From an uncultured Lachnospiraceae bacterium (GTDB lineage: Bacteria; Bacillota_A; Clostridia; Lachnospirales; Lachnospiraceae): a DNA stretch of 56,506 nucleotides. Made by a program: the position numbers and the translations under genes. The notes beneath the pieces are model-generated. The model saw only the letters and a list, made by a program, of their open reading frames with translations. It ran no database searches and was not told the DNA's origin. The stretch lies in the NCBI GenBank assembly GCA_947564305.1, contig CANOBT010000020.1, forward strand, positions 1-56,506, written 5' to 3'. Positions 27,519 to 36,111 of this stretch are shown here, in pieces (position 1 is the first letter of the stretch; the number at the start of each line of letters is the position of its first letter).

Positions 27519-28199
27519 ATGAAACGTTCAAAAATAAATGCAGAAATCAAACATATGGAGGAAATGATTCAGGCTCATGGATTTGAGATTCCGCCGTTTT
27601 GCAAATGGACAGCAAAGGAGTGGGAGACAAAGGGGGCGGAGTACAACGAAATCCGGGATAATATGCTTGGATGGGATATTACGGATTATGGTCTAGGTAG
27701 ATTCGATGAGGTAGGATTCTCATTGATTACGATTCGCAATGGTAATCTGAAGATGGATAAGTATACAAAAACCTATGCGGAAAAACTTCTGCTTGTAAAA
27801 GAAGGACAGATGGCGCCCATGCATTTCCATTGGAATAAGATGGAGGATATTATCAACCGGGGCGGCGGCAATGTGCTGATTACGGTTTATAATTCTACGG
27901 AGAATGGAGAGTTTGCAGACACGGATGTGACGGTCAACTGTGACGGGCGGGAATATACGGTTCCGGCAGGTACGAAGGTAAAATTGACTCCTGGGGAAAG
28001 CATTACGATTTACCCATATATGTATCATGATTTCCACGTGGAAGAGGGGAGCGGTGATGTGCTGCTCGGTGAGGTTTCCATGTGTAATGATGATGAGAAT
28101 GACAACCGCTTCTATGAACCTATCGGCCGTTTTCCGGAGATAGAAGAGGATGAAGAGCCATATCGGCTGTTGTGTAACGAATATCCGAAGGCACAGTAA
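27519..28199 (+). CDS. D-lyxose/D-mannose isomerase family protein
   Basis: The 226-residue cupin enzyme resembles D-lyxose ketol-isomerases (EC 5.3.1.15 family). Metal ligands are visible in MHFHWNKMEDII (about 103-114) and YMYHDFHVEEG (about 165-175). The family also isomerises mannose to fructose. ATG at 27519 has AGGAG eight bases away; the ATG at 27513 is too close. In this locus it would convert released mannose for entry into glycolysis. Confidence 0.88.
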   Translation: MKRSKINAEIKHMEEMIQAHGFEIPPFCKWTAKEWETKGAEYNEIRDNMLGWDITDYGLGRFDEVGFSLITIRNGNLKMDKYTKTYAEKLLLVKEGQMAPMHFHWNKMEDIINRGGGNVLITVYNSTENGEFADTDVTVNCDGREYTVPAGTKVKLTPGESITIYPYMYHDFHVEEGSGDVLLGEVSMCNDDENDNRFYEPIGRFPEIEEDEEPYRLLCNEYPKAQ

Positions 28200-28202
28200 G
28201 AA

Positions 28203-28240
28203 ACTGCCGCGAGAGATTTGGAACTCGCGGCAATTTCTGG
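28203..28240 (+). terminator. terminator-like hairpin
   Basis: TGCCGCGAG (28206-28214) pairs perfectly with CTCGCGGCA (28225-28233), followed by ATTTCT. The short T-run makes it a weak or attenuating terminator ahead of the beta-mannosidase. Confidence 0.55.
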
Positions 28241-28305
28241 TTCAGCGTAAATGGATGAATAAGGAATTGACCGGAATAGAATGGGGATAGATAAAGGAGG
28301 TAGAA

Positions 28306-30927
28306 ATGATAAGGCAGATATTACATGAAAATTGGCGGATGCGGCAAGTGGGAGGGCCTGAACAGCCGGCGGTGGTTCCGGGGACGGTCTATACGGACCT
28401 GCTGCGTAACGGCAGTATGGAGGACCCATTTTGGAAAGACAACGAGAATCAGGCTCTTTCACTGATGGAAGAGGATTATGAATATGAAACCCATTTTGAT
28501 GCGGAGGAAACCTTATTTTCACAGGATAGAATATTGCTCCGCTTTGACGGGCTGGATACGATTGCAGATATTTTTCTGAATGGGACTTTTATTGGTGAGG
28601 CGTATAACATGCACCGTATCTGGGAGTATGATGTTACCCGGATGCTCAAAAAGAAGGACAATGTACTGCGGGTTGTACTGCATTCGCCGCTGCGCTTTAT
28701 CCGGAGTGAATTTGCAAAATGCCGGACATTAGGCTCAGAGGATGCCATGGATGGGTTTGTGCATATTCGGAAAGCACACTGTATGTTTGGATGGGATTGG
28801 GGCGCACATCTGCCGGATGCCGGGATTTTCCGCGGGGTATCCCTGCTTGGGGTAAAAGATGTCAGACTGGACAGCGTTTATATCCGTCAGGAGCATTTGC
28901 CGGAGAAAGTGCTCCTGCACCTTGAAGTTGAGGAAGAGTTAGTTCCGAAGTATATTTGTACAGAGGGCCGAAGCGCCACAGCAGAAAGGAGCATTCCTGT
29001 AAGTGGAGGAAACGCCACAGCAGAAAAGAGCATTCCTGTAAGTGAAGAAAGCGCCACAGCAGAAAAGAGCATTTCTGTAAGTGAAGGAAACGCCTCTGTA
29101 GAAAAGAGTAATTCCGGAAATGAAAAGATTTTTGCAGAAAATACATTTTATACGGTAGAAATCACATCACCGGACGGTGAAACGAAAGTTTATGCAGATT
29201 CACCGGAAACCGTTGCCGTTGACCATCCTTGTCTCTGGTGGCCCAATGGTTACGGGGAGCAGCCGCTTTATACGGTGAAAGTCAGCCTGTACGCTGATGG
29301 GCAGATTGCGGATGTCTGGGAGAGGCGCATCGGGCTTCGGACATTGACCATGAAAATAGAAAAAGACGAATGGGGAGAATCCTTTGCCCACGAAGTAAAC
29401 GGCGTGGCAGTTTTTGCCATGGGCGCGGATTATATCCCGGAGGATCACCTGTTGGGAAGGGTGACGCCGGAAACGACAAGGAAACTCCTGGAGCAATGCA
29501 CGGCGGCAAATTATAATGCGGTCCGTGTCTGGGGCGGCGGCTATTATCCGGAGGACTGGTTCTACGACATTTGCGACGAGCTGGGGCTTATGGTATGGCA
29601 GGACTTTATGTTTGCCTGTGCGGTCTATGAACTGACCCCGGAATTTAAAGCCAATATCCGCCAGGAATTTATTGATAATGTAAAACGTCTCCGCCACCAT
29701 GCGTCTTTGGGGCTGTGGTGCGGCAATAATGAGATGGAAATGTTTGTGGAGCAGAAAAGCCATTGGGTGACAAAAAAGACAGAAGTACGGGATTATGTTA
29801 TCATGTATGAGCAGTTGATTCCGGAAGTATTGGCGGAATATGACCCTGTCACATTCTACTGGCCGGCAAGCCCGTCGTCAGGAGGTGCATTTGACGAGCC
29901 AAACAGCCCGGACAGAGGGGATGTGCATTATTGGGATGTATGGCATGGGAACCGTCCGTTTTCCGCATACCGCAAATATTATTTCCGTTATCTGTCAGAA
30001 TTTGGGTTCCAGTCCTTCCCGTGTAAGAAAACTATCGAGACGTTTACGGATGACCCCAGGGATATGAACATTTTTTCCTATGTAATGGAAAAGCACCAAA
30101 GACAGTACAGCGCCAATGGAAAGATCATGAATTACCTGCAGCAGACCTATCTCTATCCCACAGATTTTGAGACATTGCTGTACGCTTCACAGCTTTTACA
30201 GGCCGATGCAATCCGGTATGGAATTGAACATTTCCGGCGGAACAGGGGGCGCTGTATGGGGGCGATCGTATGGCAGCTCAACGACTGCTGGCCGGTGGTT
30301 TCCTGGGCTTCGATTGATTACAGCGGCAGATGGAAGGCTTTGCATTATGCGGAAAAACGCGCTTTTGCCCCGCTGATGATATCTTGTCAGGAGGAGGGCA
30401 TGATGACCCAGGAGGCAGATATGAACAGGGAGCATTTTGAATTTGAGAAATCCATTCGGCTTAACGTGGCCAATGAGACGATGCAGGACCAATGTGTTCA
30501 GGTCTCTTGGGCGGTTCGGAATGCGAAAGCAGAAGTTGTTCGTGACGGCGGTACGAAGGAGGTGCATGTTCCGGCGCTTACCAGTGTTTGGCTGGAAAAG
30601 GTGCTGCTGCCGGAAATCAATCTTTTTTCCGAATATGTGAGTTATGAGATGTGCCAGAATGGGAAAACGATTTCCGAAGGAACGGTTTTGTTCTCCTACT
30701 CTAAATATTTCCGGTATGAGAATCCGCAGTTGTCCTATCGGATAGAAGGCGATGAGATTGTGGTTTCTGCGGACACCTATGCGAAAAATGTGGAAATCCA
30801 AAATGAGAACGAGGATTTTATCCTTTCCGATAATTATTTCGACTTGAATGGAAATGAAAAACGGGTGAAAGTGATTTTCGGGGAGATGAAAGGGATTCGG
30901 TTGAGGAGTGTGTATGATATTAGATAG
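28306..30927 (+). CDS. beta-mannosidase, GH2
   Basis: The 873-residue enzyme has the GH2 sugar-binding domain (about 1-200), an immunoglobulin-like domain, and a TIM barrel with acid/base E476 in WCGNNEME and nucleophile E565 in YLSEFGFQS. There is no signal peptide, so it acts in the cytoplasm, probably on the Man-beta-GlcNAc or beta-mannoside core left after GH38 action. A 13-residue tandem repeat interrupts the region between the first two domains (residues 223-274), which is unusual. ATG follows AAAGGAGG. Confidence 0.92.
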   Translation: MIRQILHENWRMRQVGGPEQPAVVPGTVYTDLLRNGSMEDPFWKDNENQALSLMEEDYEYETHFDAEETLFSQDRILLRFDGLDTIADIFLNGTFIGEAYNMHRIWEYDVTRMLKKKDNVLRVVLHSPLRFIRSEFAKCRTLGSEDAMDGFVHIRKAHCMFGWDWGAHLPDAGIFRGVSLLGVKDVRLDSVYIRQEHLPEKVLLHLEVEEELVPKYICTEGRSATAERSIPVSGGNATAEKSIPVSEESATAEKSISVSEGNASVEKSNSGNEKIFAENTFYTVEITSPDGETKVYADSPETVAVDHPCLWWPNGYGEQPLYTVKVSLYADGQIADVWERRIGLRTLTMKIEKDEWGESFAHEVNGVAVFAMGADYIPEDHLLGRVTPETTRKLLEQCTAANYNAVRVWGGGYYPEDWFYDICDELGLMVWQDFMFACAVYELTPEFKANIRQEFIDNVKRLRHHASLGLWCGNNEMEMFVEQKSHWVTKKTEVRDYVIMYEQLIPEVLAEYDPVTFYWPASPSSGGAFDEPNSPDRGDVHYWDVWHGNRPFSAYRKYYFRYLSEFGFQSFPCKKTIETFTDDPRDMNIFSYVMEKHQRQYSANGKIMNYLQQTYLYPTDFETLLYASQLLQADAIRYGIEHFRRNRGRCMGAIVWQLNDCWPVVSWASIDYSGRWKALHYAEKRAFAPLMISCQEEGMMTQEADMNREHFEFEKSIRLNVANETMQDQCVQVSWAVRNAKAEVVRDGGTKEVHVPALTSVWLEKVLLPEINLFSEYVSYEMCQNGKTISEGTVLFSYSKYFRYENPQLSYRIEGDEIVVSADTYAKNVEIQNENEDFILSDNYFDLNGNEKRVKVIFGEMKGIRLRSVYDIR
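28972..29127 (+). repeat. 39-bp in-frame tandem repeat in the beta-mannosidase
   Basis: Four 39-bp units encode 13-residue copies of the type NATAEKSIPVSEE. The first three are nearly identical and the fourth is diverged (NASVEKSNSGNEK). They add a hydrophilic linker inside the enzyme. Confidence 0.9.
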
Positions 30928-30969
30928 GTAAAAAGTCTGATAAAAAGCGGTTATGAGTTTCATTCATAA

Positions 30970-31012
30970 GGCAAAATAACAATGCCTCCAGTGTTGCATC
31001 TCTGGAGGCATG
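30970..31012 (-). terminator. terminator of hicB
   Basis: ATGCCTCCAG (30982-30991) pairs with CTGGAGGCAT (31002-31011). On the minus strand it is followed by the T-rich TGTTATTTTG, so it mainly ends the hicAB transcript; it may also slow plus-strand transcripts from the beta-mannosidase. Confidence 0.65.
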
Positions 31013-31022
31013 TCAGCTGTTG

Positions 31023-31445
31023 TCATCGTGCCTGTACTTTTGCAAGCAGGGCTTCTTGTAAAACCTGTGAAAAATTGAGGCCCATTTCCATAGCAGCAGA
31101 GTTAAGCCATGCCGGTATCGTGAGAGTTTTTTTGACAGATTTATCAAAATGTTCCTTTGCGTATGCAGCAACGTCTACAGACACCATATTGATAAATGCT
31201 TCATCCGTTTCAATTTCCAAGTCTTTCACTATATCTTCAAGATTGATGCTGTTCATGAGGGATGGTTCAGGAATGGGGTCACCGTCTCTTTCAAGCCAGC
31301 GGATATATCCTGCAAGGCAGTCTACCGCCATAGCCATAGCTTCATCAATTGTATTCCCGCAGGTTGCGAGATCATTTAAATCAGGGAAAATAACAGAATA
31401 ACCGCTTTCCTCTTTGATAAAACATGCCGGGTATATAGTCAACAT
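31023..31445 (-). CDS. hicB: HicB family antitoxin
   Basis: The 140-residue protein has an N-terminal HicB partial RNase-H-like domain (YSVIFPDLNDLATCG, then TIDEAMAMAVDCLAGYI) and a C-terminal segment (TIPAWLNSAAMEMGLNFSQV) that fits a ribbon-helix-helix DNA-binding domain. It neutralises HicA and represses its own operon. ATG at 31445 follows GGAGG; an upstream in-frame ATG at 31460 lacks a site. It is encoded 35 bases after hicA. Confidence 0.88.
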   Translation of the reverse strand: MLTIYPACFIKEESGYSVIFPDLNDLATCGNTIDEAMAMAVDCLAGYIRWLERDGDPIPEPSLMNSINLEDIVKDLEIETDEAFINMVSVDVAAYAKEHFDKSVKKTLTIPAWLNSAAMEMGLNFSQVLQEALLAKVQAR

Positions 31446-31480
31446 ATTGGATACCTCCATAATTATAAATTTGACAAGAA

Positions 31481-31675
31481 TTATTTTAATCCTGCCTGCT
31501 TTTTAATTTTATTTTCTGTGCCTTTGGGAAGGTCCTTGCTGTGGAAGGGGATGGTTACTTTTCCAGATTTTGTTGGATGTACGTAATGTTTATGAGAACC
31601 TTCTTGACTTTTGAACATCCATCCGTCAGCAAGTATCAATTTTTCCAGTTCTCTAGGTTTTATAGGCATAATCAT
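31481..31675 (-). CDS. hicA: HicA family mRNA interferase toxin
   Basis: The 64-residue protein has the double-stranded-RNA-binding-like HicA fold: KPRELEKLILADGW, then the conserved catalytic histidine region QEGSHKHYVHP and the strand VTIPFHSKDLPKGT. HicA cleaves mRNA when free of HicB. GGGAGG precedes ATG at 31675. The gene lies directly behind a promoter covered by a palindromic operator. Confidence 0.9.
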   Translation of the reverse strand: MIMPIKPRELEKLILADGWMFKSQEGSHKHYVHPTKSGKVTIPFHSKDLPKGTENKIKKQAGLK

Positions 31676-31695
31676 TCACCCTCCCTTCTTTATAC

Positions 31696-31732
31696 ATAAT
31701 AACACTTAATACGTGTTAAATCAACACGTATT
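31696..31732 (-). promoter_or_regulatory. hicAB promoter and operator
   Basis: On the minus strand TTGATT (31724-31719) and TATTAT (31701-31696) are spaced by 17 bases. A perfect ten-base inverted repeat, AATACGTGTT / AACACGTATT (31708-31717 and 31723-31732, spacer of five), overlaps the -35 and spacer. This fits autorepression by HicB. Confidence 0.7.
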
Positions 31733-31777
31733 ATAAGAATATGAAATAAACTAATTAAAAAAAATATATATAACCCT

Positions 31778-32545
31778 CTACTCCACAACAAACCCCGCCT
31801 TTTCCAAACTCTTTCTTACCCTATCCGCATTTCGCATTCCAACGATTTCCAGATAAACACAGGAAGCATCTGTGGAAAGCCGGCAGCTTTTCATCAGCTC
31901 CTTCATCTGCACAGCATCCATGTACAGTTTATCTCCCTCTGCAAGGGCGAGGAAACTTCCGGTAAAGGAAGAAGGCGCTTTGTCCTCGGAAACTGTATTT
32001 TCAATCAGGGCGTCAGCAGGAGCATCTGCAGAAAAAGGCGTATCCCGAGAAGAGAACAGGAAGGTGACTTCCACATCCAGTGTTTCTATCTTTTCCTGAA
32101 AAACTTGTGCCTGCCGTTTGGTGATGGCAGTGCCATACTCATCCATTAAGGTGTGGAAAAAATCTTCTCCTGCCACGATCAGCGGAGATGTCCCTTGACG
32201 TTTTTCTCCTGCGGATTTTGTGATTTTCAAAGGCCAGGTGGATAAATCCACTCCCAGAATTTCTGCGGATGTCCGGAAACTTCCTATTTTAATTTCTGTC
32301 TGTGCGCTGTAGACAACCCAGCAGCGGCGCAGTCCGGGTAACTTCTGAATTTCTAAGAATAAGTCGTTTGTGATAGTTCCGGAGGGAAGAGAGGCCGTCA
32401 TCCGAACCGGTTTCTGCTCTTTTTTCTCTTCTGTAAGGATTTGCCAGGACAAGAATAGGATGAGCACAATGGAGCAGAAGAGAAAAAGCACAGACAGATG
32501 GGATATCTTACCGGCGGATGTTCCGGCAGATTTACGAGCGCTCAT
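31778..32545 (-). CDS. single-span membrane protein of ABC locus, MacB-like ectodomain
   Basis: The 255-residue protein has one N-terminal membrane helix (about residues 17-36) and an extracytoplasmic remainder. The stretch LRRCWVVYSAQTEIKIGSF followed by ILGVDLSTWPL recalls the periplasmic core of MacB/FtsX-type proteins, but the full permease is missing. It is the last gene of a six-gene minus-strand group and overlaps the previous gene by 14 bases. The start is inside that gene behind AGAGGAAA. The function is unknown; it may be a substrate- or signal-handling partner. Confidence 0.65.
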   Translation of the reverse strand: MSARKSAGTSAGKISHLSVLFLFCSIVLILFLSWQILTEEKKEQKPVRMTASLPSGTITNDLFLEIQKLPGLRRCWVVYSAQTEIKIGSFRTSAEILGVDLSTWPLKITKSAGEKRQGTSPLIVAGEDFFHTLMDEYGTAITKRQAQVFQEKIETLDVEVTFLFSSRDTPFSADAPADALIENTVSEDKAPSSFTGSFLALAEGDKLYMDAVQMKELMKSCRLSTDASCVYLEIVGMRNADRVRKSLEKAGFVVE

Positions 32546-33713
32546 ACATTTTTTCCTCCAACAGTAAATCTTCTAATTTCTGTTTGCTTCTTCTCAGCCG
32601 CCACGCCAGGATTGCCAGAGCGATGGAAAAAAAGAGTACGGTCATAATCAGGACAGAAGGCCACCAGGAATTGGTCTCTACTTCTTTTTCTACGGTCAGT
32701 TCCACAACCTCCGGCTCCTGTATGTAAGTGGAAAAATCCTGTGTCTGTGTGTAGGTTTGTCCGAAAGCATCTTCGTAAGTCAGGGTTAAAGTTCCGGAGG
32801 TGGAACCATAGGCGCCCTCGCCGGTGTCGGCATCGGCCTCTCTGATGGATTCCATGTTTTTATTTCCTACATAGACTTTCATAGAGCCGCTATAGGAAGC
32901 TCCGGCATCCAGAGTTCCGGCAAAGATACTTTCTGTTGGAAACAGGCCGGGGGCATTTAGGACCACACGGGCATTGTAGACAGGGGCGCGTCCGGTATTT
33001 CTCACCTGCATCTGCGCAGTGATTGTTTCCATAGAATAGACTTTATCGGCCAGATTCCATCCCTCCATGTTGGCCTGTACAGGCTGAAAGACCTCCAGCC
33101 AGGCTGTTTCAGAGGAGTTATATGCCATTCCTTCCTGATTCTCATAAGAAAATGCAAATTCCACGGTCGTTTTTTTCTGTTCTGCAGAGGGAGAAACACA
33201 TGCAATGGTGTAAATTGCGATGGCCTCCTGGGGAGCAACCGTGTCAAAATAAAAGGAAGTGGTTTTCAGTGAAACAGATTCGTCGGCGGGCTTCAGACTG
33301 ACACTCAGGTTATAGATGGCATCTGTGCAGCTTTTGTTCCGAAAGCAGGTGACAAATTCCCGTTCGCTGCCTGCTTGGATTTTTTCGGACGCCAGGTTGT
33401 TAGATTCCAAGAGGAGTTTTGGCTGGTGAATGACTTTTTCTTCCACGGTTGTTTCAGGGGTGTTTTCGATGGCAGCGGGGAGCCCTATGTTTTCATTGCT
33501 TATATTTGCGGAAGAGCCAGAATCGTAGTTGTCCACATTTATGGAGGGGTCAGAAAAATAGCTGTTGGTATTGACTGATGAATCAGGGACATTGCTTTCG
33601 GTATCTTCCGCCAGTACACAAGTAAAGGATTTTCCTGCTGATGGAACAGGAAGTACTACAGAGAGTAGAATACAAAAAAAGAGTGATTTCATATTTCTAA
33701 AAATGCTTCGCAT
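32532..33713 (-). CDS. secreted, C-terminally anchored protein with CARDB/NEW3-like domains
   Basis: The 393-residue protein has a signal peptide (about 1-35), a low-complexity N/S-rich linker (40-90), two beta-sandwich segments that resemble the NEW3/CARDB type of COG1361 proteins (about 95-215 and 215-335) and a C-terminal membrane helix (about 346-370) with a basic tail. It overlaps the ATPase gene upstream by 17 bases. It probably displays beta domains outside the cell next to the transporter. Confidence 0.7.
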   Translation of the reverse strand: MRSIFRNMKSLFFCILLSVVLPVPSAGKSFTCVLAEDTESNVPDSSVNTNSYFSDPSINVDNYDSGSSANISNENIGLPAAIENTPETTVEEKVIHQPKLLLESNNLASEKIQAGSEREFVTCFRNKSCTDAIYNLSVSLKPADESVSLKTTSFYFDTVAPQEAIAIYTIACVSPSAEQKKTTVEFAFSYENQEGMAYNSSETAWLEVFQPVQANMEGWNLADKVYSMETITAQMQVRNTGRAPVYNARVVLNAPGLFPTESIFAGTLDAGASYSGSMKVYVGNKNMESIREADADTGEGAYGSTSGTLTLTYEDAFGQTYTQTQDFSTYIQEPEVVELTVEKEVETNSWWPSVLIMTVLFFSIALAILAWRLRRSKQKLEDLLLEEKMYERS

Positions 33714-34359
33714 TGTCTTCCTCCTCTAAAACCCCGGCATCCATTTCAAATATCTTATCGCACAGGATTTGCAGGTCTTCACTGTTGTGGCTAGACAAGA
33801 GAATGGTCTTGCCTTTCTTTTTCTCATCCAGTAATAGGGCGCGCATTTCTTTTATCCCGTGTTTATCCAGTCCGTTAAAGGGCTCGTCCAGAATCAAAAG
33901 CTCCGGGTCCTCCATGATGGCCTGGGCGATGCCAAGGCGCTGGCGCATTCCCAAAGAATATTTTGCAACCGGCTTGGTGAGACCGGGGTTTAGGCCCACT
34001 CGAAGGAGAGCAACAGAGATATCTCTTCCGCTCAGATTCCCGCGTAAGTCAGCAAGAATTTCCAGGTTGCGCCTGCCGCTTAAGTGGTCCAGAAAGCCAG
34101 GAGTTTCAATGATGGCACCCAGGCTTTCCGGGAAATCAATTTCTTTTCCGATATATTTTCCGCCTACGCGGATCAGTCCCTGGGTCACAGGGAGAAATCC
34201 GCACATGCATTTCATTAAGACCGTCTTGCCGGAACCGTTGTTGCCGGCAATGCCGTATGCTTTGCCGCGCTCTACTCGAAAATCTAATTCCTTTAAGACC
34301 TCTTCTCCATGAAAGCACTTTCGGACCTTCGTAAGTTCAATATAATATTCTGTTTCCAT
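33697..34359 (-). CDS. ABC transporter ATP-binding protein
   Basis: The 220-residue ATPase has Walker A GNNGSGKTVLMK near residue 40, signature YSLGMRQRLG, Walker B LLILDEPFNGLD and switch histidine LSSHNSED. It is short, with no C-terminal extension. It serves the two permeases encoded just upstream (34450 and 35227). Alanine/threonine differences in Walker A (GKTV rather than GKTT) are within family range. Confidence 0.9.
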   Translation of the reverse strand: METEYYIELTKVRKCFHGEEVLKELDFRVERGKAYGIAGNNGSGKTVLMKCMCGFLPVTQGLIRVGGKYIGKEIDFPESLGAIIETPGFLDHLSGRRNLEILADLRGNLSGRDISVALLRVGLNPGLTKPVAKYSLGMRQRLGIAQAIMEDPELLILDEPFNGLDKHGIKEMRALLLDEKKKGKTILLSSHNSEDLQILCDKIFEMDAGVLEEEDNAKHF

Positions 34360-34449
34360 GAGGAGTGCCTTTCTTCGTTATTTTCTCAGTTATATGGTTC
34401 ATAAATTGGATTCAAGGCCGCGTCAATCTTGAATTTTGCGGTTTGCTCA

Positions 34450-35193
34450 TTATGATTCTGCATCCACCTTCTGCTCCAATACCAACAGATGAAGCAGAGC
34501 CATGCTGACGGTAAGCAAAAGCAAAAACAGCCAAAGTGCGAGCTGATTATTTCCCCAGTCGTTTTCCGCAAGAATCCATTCAGAAGGGTCTATATAATAC
34601 AAGGAATCCAGATAGCGTTCCCGTAGGATTATTCCGAAGGAATAAAGGATAAATGGAAATCCAAGGGCCAGATAAGTAGAGCCGCTCAAAGCTCCGGAAA
34701 ATGCGCTGAAGCTTGACAGCGCTGAGGAAACCAAACAAATTCTGCCCGTAGTTCCAAGTAAGTCGGCTACGGCTGTTTTTGGAATATGCCACATTTCTTC
34801 CCGGCCGTATAGGAGGATGAAAAAGAACAGCAGGCCGCACAGTACAGCTATCAGCCATACGAGCGCACCGGAGAAGGCGGTAGCAAGGGCTTTGTCATGG
34901 CAGTACTCCTTCTTCCCACGGCGCAGGATTAAAAATCTAAGAAAATGTCTTTGCGTTTCTCTTAGATAGGCGTCTCCGCAGGGGAGGACAGCCGTGATGG
35001 GGATGAGAAAAAGTACGGTCCTTGATGTTAATGCATTTTCCAGTGTGCTCAAAAAAGTGCCGCATGGCAGTGGTTCGATGGATTGTAGATTTTGTTTTAA
35101 AGTTGACCAGTTTGTGCCGATTAGAATGGCTGCAAGCGCAAGGAGGACAGCCAAATAAAATTTTTTGTCTAAAAACATTCGTTTTAAATCCAT
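34450..35193 (-). CDS. ABC-2 type permease-like protein
   Basis: The 247-residue protein has about six hydrophobic segments (first at 12-30, last near 222-242). ATG follows AAAAAGGAGAATCCC. With the 293-residue permease just upstream it would form a heterodimeric membrane channel. I assign ABC-2 type from topology and context, not from a strong motif. The 90 bases after it hold no convincing gene. Confidence 0.75.
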   Translation of the reverse strand: MDLKRMFLDKKFYLAVLLALAAILIGTNWSTLKQNLQSIEPLPCGTFLSTLENALTSRTVLFLIPITAVLPCGDAYLRETQRHFLRFLILRRGKKEYCHDKALATAFSGALVWLIAVLCGLLFFFILLYGREEMWHIPKTAVADLLGTTGRICLVSSALSSFSAFSGALSGSTYLALGFPFILYSFGIILRERYLDSLYYIDPSEWILAENDWGNNQLALWLFLLLLTVSMALLHLLVLEQKVDAES

Positions 35194-35226
35194 GGGATTC
35201 TCCTTTTTGAGCCTCCGACCTGTTTG

Positions 35227-36108
35227 TCAATTCCCCAGAAATGAGAAATTATACTTAGAAAGTGCGCGGTAGGAGAGGTATAGGATGATAACGAGCAGCA
35301 GTCCGAAGAACGCAAGAGACTGCCAAAGCGTAGGCAGGTTGTCGTATCCAAAATCATGCATCCCATAGACAGCATGATTGAGCGGGCTGATCCATCCTAC
35401 AATACTTCGGATTCGGTACATTTCATAATCCTCCAACCCTAAGAGTTTGCCGAGCACGTTCGGGTCAAGCAGAAAACCATATAGGCTGTAGCCAATACTC
35501 AGAAGCATTCCATATTTTTTATCCAAAATCAGATTCCCAAGAAGGATGAAAAAAGCAAGAGTCAGGCTGTAACCAAGCATCAGCAGCAGGACTTGCAGCA
35601 TACATCCATAGGGACTGATACTCTCCATGACTTTTACGGTTGAGGGTACGTGCAGCTCTTTGCCCGCGCCGGAATACCCCAGGATAGCGGCCGTTTTGCT
35701 CCACATATTTCCCGGAAACGCATGTTTCATGCAGAGGAGCGTAGTGGCCGCCAGGATAAACAGGACATACATCAGCGTGCAGCTTATGACATATATAAAT
35801 TGCGCGGCCAGCCATTTTTTCTTTGTCATACGCATCAGGTAAAAGGGGGTGAATGCATTCAGCTTCGGAATATCTGAAAACAGAAAGATTAAAAGCAGGG
35901 AGACGAGCAGCAGAGCCGTAGCGTCTCCAAAAGTCCAGAGAAAAGGTTCTGCCGCCTGTATGCTTGTTCCATAATCCCCGATTACCTCCACCACTCGTCC
36001 GCTCAATAAAAAGCAGACGATGACACAGAGCAGAAAGGTAAGGATTACCCGCGTATTCTTAAAAAATCCAAGGAATTGATATCTGACGACTGCGAAAATC
36101 AGCTTCAT
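35227..36108 (-). CDS. ABC-2 type permease-like protein
   Basis: The 293-residue protein has about six hydrophobic segments, the first near residues 20-40 and the last near 262-282. It begins three bases after the lipoprotein stop, so translation is coupled. It pairs with the permease at 34450. The substrate is unknown. Confidence 0.75.
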   Translation of the reverse strand: MKLIFAVVRYQFLGFFKNTRVILTFLLCVIVCFLLSGRVVEVIGDYGTSIQAAEPFLWTFGDATALLLVSLLLIFLFSDIPKLNAFTPFYLMRMTKKKWLAAQFIYVISCTLMYVLFILAATTLLCMKHAFPGNMWSKTAAILGYSGAGKELHVPSTVKVMESISPYGCMLQVLLLMLGYSLTLAFFILLGNLILDKKYGMLLSIGYSLYGFLLDPNVLGKLLGLEDYEMYRIRSIVGWISPLNHAVYGMHDFGYDNLPTLWQSLAFFGLLLVIILYLSYRALSKYNFSFLGN

Positions 36109-36111
36109 GGC

